Shown: piece after piece, positions 41,912 to 50,832 of the stretch
How positions within the stretch are numbered: the first letter of the stretch is position 1
Layout of the letters: each line of letters starts with the position of its first letter
Translations under genes and position numbers: made by a program
Notes under the pieces: generated by a model
What the model saw: the letters and a program-made list of their open reading frames with translations, nothing else
Told to the model about the DNA's origin: nothing
Database searches by the model: none
Assembly: GCF_019458805.1 (NCBI RefSeq)
Contig: NZ_JAIBOA010000002.1
Coordinates: forward strand, 124,001-188,000
Reading direction: 5' to 3'
From: Actinomadura parmotrematis
Lineage (GTDB): Bacteria > Actinomycetota > Actinomycetes > Streptosporangiales > Streptosporangiaceae
Length of the DNA: 64,000 bases

Positions 41912-43029
41912 GTGCAGCTCCGCTACCAGTTCCGCGTCTACCCCAGGCCCGGTCAGCGGGTCACGTTGGCGCGGGCGTTCGGGTGCGCGCGGGTGGTGTT
42001 CAACGACGGACTGCGGCTGCGACGCCAAGCCCACGAGCAGGGCTTGGCGTACGTCTCGGACGCCGAGCTGTCCAAGCGGGTCATCACCCAGGCCAAGGCC
42101 ACACCGGAGCGGGCGTGGCTGGGCGAGGTGTCGGCGGTGGTGCTCCAGCAGGCCCTGACCGACCTCAATGCCGCCTACCGCAACTTCTTCGCCTCGATTA
42201 CCGGGAAGCGCAAGAACCGCAAGGTCGCCCCGCCGCGGTTCCGGTCACGCAAGGACAACCGGCAGGCCATCCGCTTCACCCGCAACAGCCGCTTCAAAAT
42301 CCTGGGCAACGGACGGCTGCGGCTGCCCAAGATCGACGACCTGGACGTGCGCTGGTCGCGGGAGCTGCCGTCGGAGCCCTCCAGTGTGGCCGTCATCCGG
42401 GACGCGGCGGGCCGGTACGTCGCCTCATCGTCGTGCAGACCAGCGACGATGAGGCGTTGCCGCCGGTCGACGCCGAGGTCGGCATCGACCTGGGGCCGAC
42501 CCACTTCGCGGTCCTCTCGGACGGCACCAAGATCACGGCGCCGAAGTTCCTGCGGCGGGCGGCCCACAGGCTCAAGCGGCTGCAACAGGCCCTGTCCCGC
42601 AAGCAGCGGGGCAGCAACAACCGTAAGAAGGCCGCCGTGAAAGTGGCGCGGGCGCATGCGCAGGTGGCCGATGCGCGGCGGGACTGGCAGCACAAGCTCT
42701 CGACACAGATCATCCGCGACAACCAAGCGGTGTACGTCGAGGACCTGTGCGTCACCGGCCTGGCCCGGACCCGCCTGGCCAAGAGCGTGCATGATGCAGG
42801 CTGGACGTCCTTCACCGGCATGTTGGAGTACAAGGCCGCCCGCTACGGGCGCACCTTTCACCGGGTGGACCGGTTCTTCCCCTCTACCCGCATGTGCTCG
42901 CAGTGTGGCCGGATCAACGAGAAGACGGCTCTGGGTGTCCGGTCGTGGACCTGCTCTTGCGGAGCCGTCCACGACCGGGACGTCAACGCCGCCATCAACG
43001 TGCTCGCCGCCGGACAGGCGGAGAGCTAA
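41912..43029 (+). pseudogene. tnpB: TnpB (RNA-guided nuclease) gene with a single-base frameshift
   Basis: From GTG 41912 the product reads QLRYQFRVYPRPGQRVTLAR through to GRYVAS near 42430, then one missing base shifts the frame. The next frame runs to 43029 with EVGIDLGPTHFAVLSDGTK (first RuvC Asp), AVYVEDLCVTGLARTRLAKS (RuvC Glu), a zinc finger FFPSTRMCSQCGRIN with TCSCGAVHDR, and DRDVNAAINVLAAGQ (last Asp). Restoring one T after TCA gives GRYVASFVVQTS. All three catalytic acids survive, so the break is recent or read through. Confidence 0.87.
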
Positions 43030-43162
43030 ACGACCGTGGAGCGCACATAAGACCGGGACCCGTCCTGGCGGCACGCAACGAAGCGGTAACCCACCCGGAT
43101 GTTGCGTATTCCACGCGCAGCGTGGAGGGAATCTCCGTCCTTTAGGGCGCAGAGGATGTCAA
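43030..43162 (+). other. Right end of the IS element; candidate omega-RNA 3' region
   Basis: Downstream of tnpB lie two hairpins: CCACGC-gca-GCGTGG (43111-43125) and CTCCGTCC-ttta-GGGCGCAGAG (43133-43154, one mismatch). In IS200/IS605 elements the RE overlaps the 3' end of the TnpB guide RNA, whose guide lies just past the element end. By analogy the guide here would be tetR sequence from 43163. RNA production is inferred only. Confidence 0.4.
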
Positions 43163-43452
43163 ATGGACGAGCGCAACGCCGCCACCGCCGAGCTGATGGA
43201 CGGCGACGCGCCCGTCCGGGAGAAGGTCGCGACGATGCTCGCCCGGCTGGTCGAGGAGGAGAGCGGCGGCGAGCACCTCGGCTGCCTGGTCGTCAACACC
43301 GGCATCGAGCTCGCGCCCGCGACCCGGAGGTCGCGGCGGTCCTGCACCGCGACTACCTGTGGCGCCTGGAGGCCCTGCGGGCGGCGTTCGAGCGCGGCAG
43401 GCGGGCGGGCGAGCTGGACGCCGTCGCGAGGAGCGCGCTGCACCTGTTCTGA
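43163..43452 (+). pseudogene. tetR-family regulator, 3' part
   Basis: The frame resumes at 43163 with MDERNAATAELMDGDAPVRE, VATMLARLVEEESGGEHLGC and LVVNTGIELAP, the ligand domain of a TetR protein. A one-base deletion near 43318 shifts to RDPEVAAVLHRDYLWRLEAL and GRRAGELDAVARSALHLF, and the gene then stops about 30 residues short of the usual end. Together with the 5' part it shows three lesions: a frameshift, an IS insertion and a second frameshift. Confidence 0.8.
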
Positions 43453-43489
43453 ACCGGGCCGGGAACGGCCGCGCTTCACCATGCCCACG

Positions 43490-43511
43490 TTTTGAACCGG
43501 ACGATCCAAAA
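43490..43511. promoter_or_regulatory. Candidate TetR operator before the MFS gene
   Basis: A 22-base imperfect palindrome from TTTTGAACCGG to ACGATCCAAAA (8 of 11 pairs match) lies 15 bases before the MFS start. The similar string TTTTGGAC occurs upstream of tetR at 41179. It is presumably the former TetR operator. Confidence 0.4.
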
Positions 43512-43525
43512 TGGAGGAGCCCCCC

Positions 43526-44503
43526 ATGCCCCTGGCCGTCCACCTGCTCGGGTTCGCGATCTTCGCGCAGGGCACGTCGGAGTTCATGCTCGCCGGGCTG
43601 CTGCCCGGCCTGTCCGCCGATCTCGGCGTGTCCGTCCCGGCGGCGGGCCTGCTCATCTCCGGCTACGCGGCCGGCATGGTCGTGGGCGCGCCGGCGCTGG
43701 CGCTCGCCCCGCTGCGGTGGGCGCGGCGGACGGCGCTGGTCGCCTTCCTCGCCGTCGTCGCCGCCGCGCACGTCGCGGGCGCCCTCACCTCCGACTACGG
43801 GTTCCTGATGGCGACGCGCCTGGTCGGGGCGGCGGCGAGCGCGGGGTTCTTCGGCGTCGCCGGGGTCGCCGCCGTCGGGCTCGTGCCCGCGCACCTGCGC
43901 GGGCGGGCGATGGCGGTCGTCATCGGCGGCGTCACCGTCGCGACCGTCCTCGGCGTGCCCGCCGGGACGCTGCTCGGGCAGTCGCTCGGGTGGCGGACGG
44001 CGTTCTGGACGGTGGCGGCGCTGTCGCTGCTCGCCATCGCGGGCGTGGCGGCGACGCTGCCCGGCGGCCGTCCCGAGGGCGAGGCGGTGCCGCGCGTCGG
44101 GGACGAGCTGCGCGCGATGGCGCGGCCCGGCCTGCGGGCCGCCTACGGCACGGCCGCGCTGTCGTTCAGCTCGACGATGGCGACGTTCGCCTACCTCGGC
44201 GCGCTGCTGGAGGACACGACGGGCCTGGACGAGCGGTGGGTGCCGGCCGTGCTCGCGCTGTTCGGCGCCGGTTCCCTCGCCGGGATCGCGGTCGGCGGCC
44301 GGATCGCCGACGCGCGCCCCGTCCGGACGCTGGTGATCGGCCTGTCCGGGGTCGTGGCGTCGTCGGCGGCGATCGCCCTCACCGCCGGGTTCGGCTACCC
44401 GTCGGTGGCATAGGTGGGCGCGGCGATGGCGGTCGCCGCGCTCGGGACGGTCGCGGTGGGCGTGGCGATGGAGCGCCGCACCCCGGCGGCCGCCGCGGCC
44501 GTC
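43526..44503 (+). pseudogene. MFS efflux transporter with in-frame stop and internal deletion
   Basis: ATG 43526 follows GGAGGAG. The first 295 residues are a normal DHA1-type MFS protein (LLGFAIFAQGTSEFMLAGLL, then GDELRAMARPGLRAAYGTAA), resembling chloramphenicol/arabinose efflux proteins. At 44411 the frame meets TAG after GYPSVA, but continues in the same frame with VGAAMAVAALGTVAVGVAME, the usual C-terminal helix. A TGG-to-TAG change (Trp to stop) fits. Roughly 60-80 residues that should lie between the last two helices are also missing. It lies beside the decayed tetR gene that probably controlled it. Confidence 0.72.
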
Positions 44504-44544
44504 CCGGCGCCCGGACCCCAGCGGAGCTGGGGTCCGGGCGCCGG
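44504..44544. terminator. 19-bp perfect hairpin between convergent genes
   Basis: CCGGCGCCCGGACCCCAGC (44504-44522) pairs with its exact complement (44526-44544) around a 3-base loop. It lies 6 bases before the 3' end of the M6 protease gene and just after the MFS remnant, so it can end both transcripts. Confidence 0.75.
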
Positions 44545-44550
44545 CGCGGC

Positions 44551-46599
44551 TCAGCGCAGGGCGCAGCCGCCGGTGGCGGTCTTGGTCGGGTCGCTCTCGG
44601 AGGCGGCGGTCAGGCCGAGGCGCGCCGTGCGGCTCGCGCCCGCGCCGGGCTTCGCCCACACCTGGACGGTGGTGAGCCGCCCCGCCTTCGCGGTGGCGAG
44701 GGCGTTGGGCACGACGGCCGTCCAGCCGCGGCCGGTCACCGCCGCCTTGAGCCGGTACACGTCGGACGCGGCGTAGCCGGTCCCGGCCTGCCCGCTGTTG
44801 CGCAGCACCATCGTGCACTTGCGCCAGCCGCCCCCGGCGGGCACCGCGAGCCCGGGGCTGAGCCGGACGCCGCGCGCCTGCGGGCCCGCGCCGTCCAGGG
44901 AGCGGACGGCGATCGTGTACGACAGCACGCCCTTGCGGTCGCGCCTGACGTCCAGGACGTAGAAGTGCAGGCGGTTGGCCTCGTCCACGTACTCGTACTG
45001 GCTGCCGGAGTTCGTGCCGGCGTGGAAGAGGCCGTCGGCGAGCTGCCGGTAGTCCCCGATCGTCATCTTCTGCGGGGTGCCGTCGGGGCGGACGAAGTCG
45101 ACCTTGTCGATGTCCTGCGGGTTCGCGTCCTCGATCCAGATGAACGGGGCGCTGTCGCGGTCCTTGGTCTTGGCGAGCAGCACGCCGGAGTCGGGCGTGA
45201 AGGAGTCGAAGCCCATCCGGTCGACGACCTCGACGGTGTAGTTGTCGTACCGCCCGCCGTCGCACATCGGGTCGGCGGCGGTGTCGCAGGCCGGGCTCCT
45301 GTCGCCGCCGTCGCCGAGCTTGAGGTTGACGCCGGTGAGGCCGCCGCTCCCCGGCTCGACCTCGCGGGCGGTGACGGTCGCGACGACGACGCCGGAGGAG
45401 GCGATCCCGTCGCGCGTCAGCTGGAGCACCTTGGCGGGGTCGACGATGCCGAGTTTCAGCTTGTTGCGCAGCATGTGCTGCGAGCCCATGGACGCGCCGC
45501 TCACCGCCGGGATCGTCCAGCGGCTGTGCGGGCCGCCCGGCCCGTTGAAGCTGCCGCGGCTCAGCATGTCCCACGGGCCGTTGTAATCGCGTCTGGGGGG
45601 AACGCTGTAGGGGTTGTTGTAGTTGTCGCCGATGCCGAGGATGTGGCTGAACTCGTGCGCGAACACCGCCATGCCCGAGCTCTCGGCCTGCGTCGAGCTG
45701 CCGGTGACGGCGTTCGGCCAGATCGTCGAACCGGCCTGCCAGGACGTCCAGTCGACGTAGCGGGTCTTCACCCAGTTCGGCAGCGCGGGGTCGCCGGGGC
45801 CCCATTCGGCGGGGACGGCCTCGGGCGAGGCGAACTTCATCTGGCCGAACTCCTGCCAGGTGGACGACTCGTCCTGGCCGGCCGACAGGAAGAACACGAA
45901 GTCGTACTGGGCGGCGACGTCGGCGCCGACGTCGGCGAGCCAGGCGGCGCGCGCGTCCGCGCGGATGTCGCGGTTGCAGGTGTCCCCGGCGGGGCAGCCG
46001 GTGCCCTGCTGGAAGCCGTCGACGCCGTACTCGTGGTCCTTGTGCGGCATCCGGTAGACGCCGTAGCCGGTGAGGTCCACGCCGTAGCGGCCGCCGGAGT
46101 CCTCCATCCAGTACTCGTGCAGGGTGTGGCCGTGGTTCAGGTCCTGCGGCTTGTTGAGGAAGTCCTGGTAGAAGGCCGGGACCTGGTCGCGCGGCACGTC
46201 GCCGACCGACGACGGGTTGCCGAAGATGGTGGAGTTCTTCGGCTTGGTGATGACGAAGTCCTGGTTCGGATAATCGACGAGGACGACGGCGCCCTTGAAG
46301 TTGCGGACCGACCCCTTCACCGCCGGGTCGGCCCAGTTCGTGCCCGGGATCTTCTTGTAGTCGTCCCAGGTCATGGTGTCGGGCAGCTCGTAGTTCTGCG
46401 GGTCGATCGCGCGGGGTCCGGCCGCGGTGCGGGCGTCCTGCCCGCGCTGCCAGGGCTGGGTCCGCGGCCAGTGCCGCATCTGCCAGGGGTTCGCGGTGGG
46501 CTTCGGGGCGGAGGGGCGGGGGTCTGCCGTGGCGGGCGCCGCGAGGACTGCGGTCAGCAGGATCGCGGCGGCGGCCACCAGGCCGTGGTGCGCTCGCAT
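44551..46599 (-). CDS. Secreted M6-family metalloprotease (immune inhibitor A-like)
   Basis: The 682-residue protein has a signal peptide (HGLVAAAAILLTAVLAAPATA) and an M6 peptidase domain with the zinc motif AVFAHEFSHILGIGDNY (HExxH) near residue 320, followed by GPWDMLSRGSF with a Met-turn-like segment. Upstream strands include FKGAVVLVDYPNQDFVI. The C-terminal ~150 residues form a beta domain with a late Cys pair (WRKCTMVLRNSGQAG, then TGGCALR). It is exported and probably acts on extracellular proteins. No inhibitor or immunity gene is seen next to it. Confidence 0.88.
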   Translation of the reverse strand: MRAHHGLVAAAAILLTAVLAAPATADPRPSAPKPTANPWQMRHWPRTQPWQRGQDARTAAGPRAIDPQNYELPDTMTWDDYKKIPGTNWADPAVKGSVRNFKGAVVLVDYPNQDFVITKPKNSTIFGNPSSVGDVPRDQVPAFYQDFLNKPQDLNHGHTLHEYWMEDSGGRYGVDLTGYGVYRMPHKDHEYGVDGFQQGTGCPAGDTCNRDIRADARAAWLADVGADVAAQYDFVFFLSAGQDESSTWQEFGQMKFASPEAVPAEWGPGDPALPNWVKTRYVDWTSWQAGSTIWPNAVTGSSTQAESSGMAVFAHEFSHILGIGDNYNNPYSVPPRRDYNGPWDMLSRGSFNGPGGPHSRWTIPAVSGASMGSQHMLRNKLKLGIVDPAKVLQLTRDGIASSGVVVATVTAREVEPGSGGLTGVNLKLGDGGDRSPACDTAADPMCDGGRYDNYTVEVVDRMGFDSFTPDSGVLLAKTKDRDSAPFIWIEDANPQDIDKVDFVRPDGTPQKMTIGDYRQLADGLFHAGTNSGSQYEYVDEANRLHFYVLDVRRDRKGVLSYTIAVRSLDGAGPQARGVRLSPGLAVPAGGGWRKCTMVLRNSGQAGTGYAASDVYRLKAAVTGRGWTAVVPNALATAKAGRLTTVQVWAKPGAGASRTARLGLTAASESDPTKTATGGCALR

Positions 46600-46715
46600 G
46601 TCTCCCCTGTCTCAGACGATGCCGAAAACGTAGGAGACCCCCGCGGCCCGATCAACGGCCGGAATGGACGAGGCGGGGGCCGCCGGTATGGCAACCCCCG
46701 CCCGGTTCGGACGGC

Positions 46716-47201
46716 TCAGCCGCGCGGCAGCTCGCGCGCCGCGACGACGACGCCGTCCTCGTCGCCGTACAGCCAGTCGCCGGGGCGGAACTGCGCGCCG
46801 CCGAACTCCACGGTCACGTCGACCTCGCCCGCGCCGTCCTTGGCGCTCTTGCGCGGGTTGGAGCCGAGCGCCTTCGCGCCGAGGTCCAGGGTGCGCAGCA
46901 CCGCGACGTCGCGGACGGCGCCGTTGATGACCACGCCCGCCCAGCCGTTCGCCACCGCCGCCGCCGCGATCTGGTCGCCCATCAGCGCGGACGCGAGCGA
47001 ACCGCCGCCGTCCACCACCAGCACGTGCCCCTCCCCGGGGGTGTTGAGCAGCTTCTTCACCAGGCCGTTGTCGCGGTGGCAGCGCACCGTGCGGACCGGC
47101 CCGGCGAAGGCGGCGCGGCCCCCGTACGCGCGGAACTGCGTCTCGCAGCTGCGCAGCTCGTCCCCGAAGTCGTCGATGAGGTCAGCGGTCGCGAAGTCCA
47201 T
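46716..47201 (-). CDS. rraA: RraA-family protein (HMG/OMA-aldolase fold)
   Basis: The 161-residue protein has the RraA/HMG aldolase core: [56 protein letters not shown], and [18 protein letters not shown] with the Arg-Asp pair needed for aldolase activity. E. coli RraA binds RNase E; actinobacterial members more likely act as 4-hydroxy-4-methyl-2-oxoglutarate aldolases. The start at 47201 lies 6 bases after TAGGCT on the minus strand (leaderless). Confidence 0.85.
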   Translation of the reverse strand: MDFATADLIDDFGDELRSCETQFRAYGGRAAFAGPVRTVRCHRDNGLVKKLLNTPGEGHVLVVDGGGSLASALMGDQIAAAAVANGWAGVVINGAVRDVAVLRTLDLGAKALGSNPRKSAKDGAGEVDVTVEFGGAQFRPGDWLYGDEDGVVVAARELPRG

Positions 47202-47239
47202 GACCGCAGCCTACCGATCGGTAACTACCCGGCGAAGTC

Positions 47240-47269
47240 CTGACAAGCGCCGACGTGCTTCGGTAGGAA
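47240..47269 (+). promoter_or_regulatory. Candidate promoter of the pseudokinase gene
   Basis: CTGACA (47240-47245), an 18-base spacer, and TAGGAA (47264-47269). The gene starts at 47297 with GGAGG in between. Confidence 0.4.
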
Positions 47270-47296
47270 TGTCCCACCGCCCCCCATGGAGGTCGC

Positions 47297-48868
47297 ATGC
47301 CCGCCCCCGTCCCGGTCTACGAGCCGCTGCGGCCCGACGATCCGCGCGCCGCCGGCCCGTACCGGCTGCTCGCCCTGATCGGCGCGGGCAGCGGCGGGCG
47401 GGCGTACCTGGCGGGCCTCGGCGACGACCGCCGGTTCGCGGTGACGTTCGCGCGCCCCGAGCTCGCCGTCCGCCCCGAGTTCCGGCGGCTCCTCGCGCAG
47501 GAGGCCGCCGCGGCGGGCCGCGTGCGCGGGCCGCGCGTCGCCGCCGTCGTCGCGGCCGGGGCCGACGACCCGGCGCCGTGGATCGCCGCCGAGCACGTGC
47601 CGGGCCCGTCGCTGGCCTACACCGTCGCCGCGACCGGGCCGCTGCCCGTCGCGTCGGTGCGGCTGCTCGTCGCGGGCGTCGCCGAGGCCCTGGCGGCGTT
47701 CCACGAGGCCGGGATCGTGCACGGCGACCTGAAGCCGTCGAACGTGCTGCTCGCCGAGGACGGCGCGCACGTCACCGACGCGTCGATCGCGCGCGCCGCC
47801 GCCGCCGCGGGCGTCACCCGCGCCGACGTCGAGCCCGGCGCGCTCCGCTTCCTGGCGCCCGAGCACCTGGACGGGGAGCCGCCCGCGCCGCCGCTGGACG
47901 TGTTCGCGCTCGGCGGCGTCGCGCTGTTCGCCGCGACCGGGCGCCCGCCGTTCGGCGACGGCACCGCCGCCGACCTGGTGGACCGCGTCGGGCACGGCGA
48001 CCCCGACCTGGAGGGCTGCCCCGAGGAGCTGCGCGACCTCGTCGCCCGCTGCCTCGCCAAGGACCCCGCCGACCGTCCCGGGCTGCGCGAGCTGCTCGCC
48101 GAGCTCGCGCCGCTGAACGCCGGCGCGTCCGGGCCGTGGCTGCCCGAGGACGTCATGCGGCGGCTGCCCGCCTACGCCGACGCCGCCCCCTACCAGCCGA
48201 AGATCCCCGAGCACCTGCACGGCTTCCCGAAGGCGCCGATGCCGCCGCCGGGCGGCCTGGCGGCGCGGTCGCCCGGCCCGGCGGGCTGGCTCGTCGGGCT
48301 CGGCGCGGGCGCGACCGCGCTGGCCGTCCTGCTCGCCGTGATCGTCGCGCTCGCCGTCGCCTACTTCGTGTTCGGCATCGGCGACGGCGGCGGCGAGGGG
48401 AACGGCGTGGCCGCCCCGCACGAGGCGTCGAGCGCGCCGCCGCCGCCGTCGTCGTCCCCGCCGGGCGGGACGGGCGCGCCGGGCGGCGCCCCGAACGCGC
48501 CGCAACCCGGGCAGCAGCTCGGCCACTACCCGCGCATCGACCTGTCCGACGGGCAGACGCTGACCTTCAGCGGCGCGCCCGCCCAGCCCGGCGTGCGCGG
48601 CGACTTCACCTTCGCGCACTCGTTCCTGTCGGCCGACCGCATGGCGCTCCTCGACCCCGGGACGGCGGGCGGCTACCAGGCGTGCACGGGCGAGACGCGC
48701 TACTTCACCAGCGCCTGGCGCGACGACGTCCCGCCGGGCAGCCTGCTCTGCGTCCTGACGGCGGCGGGGCGCGTCGGCCTCATCCACGTGATCGGCTACG
48801 GCGGGCCGCCGCCCACGATGCTGCTGGAGCTCACCGTCTGGCAGGGCGCCCCCGCCACCGGCAACTGA
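47297..48868 (+). CDS. PknB-type protein kinase, predicted pseudokinase, with extracellular domain
   Basis: The 523-residue protein has a kinase-like domain (1-~280), a membrane helix (~335-360, ALAVLLAVIVALAVAYFVF), a Ser/Pro linker and a ~100-residue outer domain with two Cys. Key residues are lost: the glycine loop is GAGSGGRAYLA, the ATP-binding Lys is Thr50 (RFAVTF), HRD is HGD (142-144, Asp kept, Lys146 and Asn kept), and DFG is Asp161-Ala-Ser. The activation-loop region keeps LRFLAPEHLDGE. Catalysis is unlikely; it may be a scaffold or sensor. Confidence 0.82.
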   Translation: MPAPVPVYEPLRPDDPRAAGPYRLLALIGAGSGGRAYLAGLGDDRRFAVTFARPELAVRPEFRRLLAQEAAAAGRVRGPRVAAVVAAGADDPAPWIAAEHVPGPSLAYTVAATGPLPVASVRLLVAGVAEALAAFHEAGIVHGDLKPSNVLLAEDGAHVTDASIARAAAAAGVTRADVEPGALRFLAPEHLDGEPPAPPLDVFALGGVALFAATGRPPFGDGTAADLVDRVGHGDPDLEGCPEELRDLVARCLAKDPADRPGLRELLAELAPLNAGASGPWLPEDVMRRLPAYADAAPYQPKIPEHLHGFPKAPMPPPGGLAARSPGPAGWLVGLGAGATALAVLLAVIVALAVAYFVFGIGDGGGEGNGVAAPHEASSAPPPPSSSPPGGTGAPGGAPNAPQPGQQLGHYPRIDLSDGQTLTFSGAPAQPGVRGDFTFAHSFLSADRMALLDPGTAGGYQACTGETRYFTSAWRDDVPPGSLLCVLTAAGRVGLIHVIGYGGPPPTMLLELTVWQGAPATGN

Positions 48869-48882
48869 CCCGGCCGGACGGG

Positions 48883-49356
48883 TCAGGCGGTCACGGTCGC
48901 GGCCGGGGAGGGGGCGTCGGTCGGGCGGCCGATGAGGCGCGACAGGACGATCGCCGTCTTGGTGGCGGTGATGTTGTCCTCGCGGCGCAGCCGCTCCAGC
49001 ACCTGCTCCAGGTGCTGGATGTCGCGGGCCCGCACGTGCACGAGGGCGCTCGCGTCGCCGCTCACGGTGTAGGCGGCGACGACCTCGGGATGCTTGCGGA
49101 TGCTGGAGTAGATCTCCTCGGGCGAGGTCGCGCCGGTGCAGTAGATCTCGATGAACGCCTCGGTCGTCCAGCCGAGCGCGGCCGGATCCACCACGGCGGC
49201 GAACCCGGTGATGACCCGGTCGGCGCGCAGCCGGTCGACGCGGCGCTTCACCGCCGGGGCCGACAGCCCCACCTCGGCGCCGATCTGCGCGAACGAGGCC
49301 CGCCCGTTCTCCAGGAGCGACGCAACGATTCGACGGTCCAGTTCGTCAAGACGCAA
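48883..49356 (-). CDS. Lrp/AsnC-family transcriptional regulator
   Basis: The 157-residue protein has an N-terminal helix-turn-helix (ASFAQIGAEVGLSAPAVKRR) and a RAM ligand-binding domain (VVAAYTVSGDASALVHVRA). It starts at TTG 49356, 7 bases after GGGGGGAG; TTG 49359 is one codon upstream. It is divergent from rocD, the common arrangement for Lrp control of ornithine or arginine catabolism, and probably senses an amino acid (inferred). A longer reading from 49593 is rejected because it runs through the promoter region. Confidence 0.87.
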   Translation of the reverse strand: MRLDELDRRIVASLLENGRASFAQIGAEVGLSAPAVKRRVDRLRADRVITGFAAVVDPAALGWTTEAFIEIYCTGATSPEEIYSSIRKHPEVVAAYTVSGDASALVHVRARDIQHLEQVLERLRREDNITATKTAIVLSRLIGRPTDAPSPAATVTA

Positions 49357-49540
49357 CAAACAACTCCCCCCAAGTCGGTTTTCGTCATTGGTTGCTCGTT
49401 GCACCCGAACATACGCTGGGTCATGGATCGCCGCCCACCGGTTCCGCGCGATCCGCACGCCCCCCTCGGCCACCGGCGGACCCGCCGGTGCGACCAGCGT
49501 TCCCGGCCGCCCGGCCGGGCCGAGCGAGCGAAGGAGAGTC

Positions 49541-50734
49541 GTGACCCGATCCGACGAGCTGCGGGCCCTGTCCGAGGAGCACAGCGCGCACAACTACCAC
49601 CCGCTGCCGATCGTGATCGCCGAGGCGCGGGGCGCCTGGGTGACCGACGTCGAGGGGAACCGGTACCTGGACATGCTGTCCGCCTACTCGGCGGTCAACT
49701 TCGGGCACGCCAACGAGCGGCTCACCGCGGCCGCCAAGCGGCAGCTCGACCGGGTGACCCTGGTCAGCCGCGCGTTCGACCACGACGAGTTCGGGCCGTT
49801 CGCCGCCGAGCTCGCCGAGCTGTGCGGCAAGGACATGGTGCTGCCGATGAACAGCGGCGCCGAGGGCGTGGAGACCGCGCTGAAGACGGCCCGCAAGTGG
49901 GGCTACGAGGTGAAGGGCGTGCCGGACGGGCAGGCCAACATCATCACCTTCGAGCACAACTTCCACGGCCGCACGACGACGATCGTGAGCTTCTCCACCG
50001 ACCCGGTCGCCAAGCTGTCCTACGGCCCCTACACGCCGGGGTTCCGCACCGTCCCCTACGGCGAGATCGGGCCGCTGGCGCAGGCGATCGACGAGAACAC
50101 CGTCGGCGTGCTGATCGAGCCGATCCAGGGCGAGGCCGGCGTCATCGTCCCGCCGGAGGGGTTCCTGCGGCAGGTCCGCGACCTGTGCACCGAGCGCGGC
50201 GTCCTGATGATCGCCGACGAGATCCAGACCGGCCTCGGCCGGACCGGCGCCACGTTCGCCTGCGAGCACGAGGACGTCGTCCCCGACGTCTACATCCTCG
50301 GCAAGGCGCTCGGCGGCGGCATCGTGCCGGTGTCGGCGGTCGTCGCCGACCGCGACGTCCTCGGGGTGTTCCAGCCCGGCCAGCACGGCTCGACGTTCGG
50401 CGGCAACCCGCTCGCCTGCGCCGTCGCCCGCGAGGTCATCGCGATCCTGAAGACCGGCGAGTTCCAGGAGCGCTCCCGCGAGCTCGGCGCGCACCTGCAC
50501 GAGCGGCTCGGCGCGCTGCCCGGCGACCTGGTCCGCCAGGTGCGCGGGCGCGGCCTCTGGGCGGGCGTGGAGCTGCACAGCCTCGCCCGGCCGGTCAGCG
50601 AGCGGCTGAAGGACCTCGGCGTGCTGGCCAAGGAGACGCACGAGACGACGATCCGGCTCGCCCCGCCGCTGGTGATCAGCCGCGAGGACCTGGACTGGGC
50701 GCTCGACCAGTTCGAGGCCGCCCTCAAGGGCTGA
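49541..50734 (+). CDS. rocD: Ornithine aminotransferase
   Basis: Converts ornithine and 2-oxoglutarate to glutamate-5-semialdehyde and glutamate (arginine catabolism to proline/glutamate). The 397-residue class III PLP enzyme shows YLDMLSAYSAVNFGHANERL, MNSGAEGVETALKTARKWGY, LIEPIQGEAGVIVPPEGFL, LMIADEIQTGLGRTGATF and the PLP-Lys in VYILGKALGGGIVPVSAVV, ending with HGSTFGGNPLACAVAREVI. GTG 49541 follows AAGGAGAG. It is divergent from the Lrp-type regulator. Confidence 0.93.
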   Translation: MTRSDELRALSEEHSAHNYHPLPIVIAEARGAWVTDVEGNRYLDMLSAYSAVNFGHANERLTAAAKRQLDRVTLVSRAFDHDEFGPFAAELAELCGKDMVLPMNSGAEGVETALKTARKWGYEVKGVPDGQANIITFEHNFHGRTTTIVSFSTDPVAKLSYGPYTPGFRTVPYGEIGPLAQAIDENTVGVLIEPIQGEAGVIVPPEGFLRQVRDLCTERGVLMIADEIQTGLGRTGATFACEHEDVVPDVYILGKALGGGIVPVSAVVADRDVLGVFQPGQHGSTFGGNPLACAVAREVIAILKTGEFQERSRELGAHLHERLGALPGDLVRQVRGRGLWAGVELHSLARPVSERLKDLGVLAKETHETTIRLAPPLVISREDLDWALDQFEAALKG

Positions 50735-50832
50735 CCCGAGCACGAGGGGGCCGGGGCGGGGCGCGCGTTTCCGGACGACACGCGCGTTCCGCCCTGCGCC
50801 GCCGTCCCGGCCCGGCCGCCCACAATGATCAC

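Larger units (their letters stand above)
41401..43162. mobile_element. IS200/IS605-type insertion element (tnpA-tnpB), inside tetR
   Basis: The 1,762-base element has divergent remnants of a Y1 transposase (tnpA, minus) and a tnpB (plus), the IS605 arrangement. It has subterminal hairpins rather than terminal inverted repeats: GGCCT-TC-AGGCC at 41413-41424 on the left and two hairpins at 43111-43154 on the right. The ends are set by the tetR reading frame: removing 41401-43162 joins RYRDA to MDERNAATAEL. Both transposon genes are broken, so it is probably dead unless helped in trans. Ends are accurate to a few bases. Confidence 0.8.
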
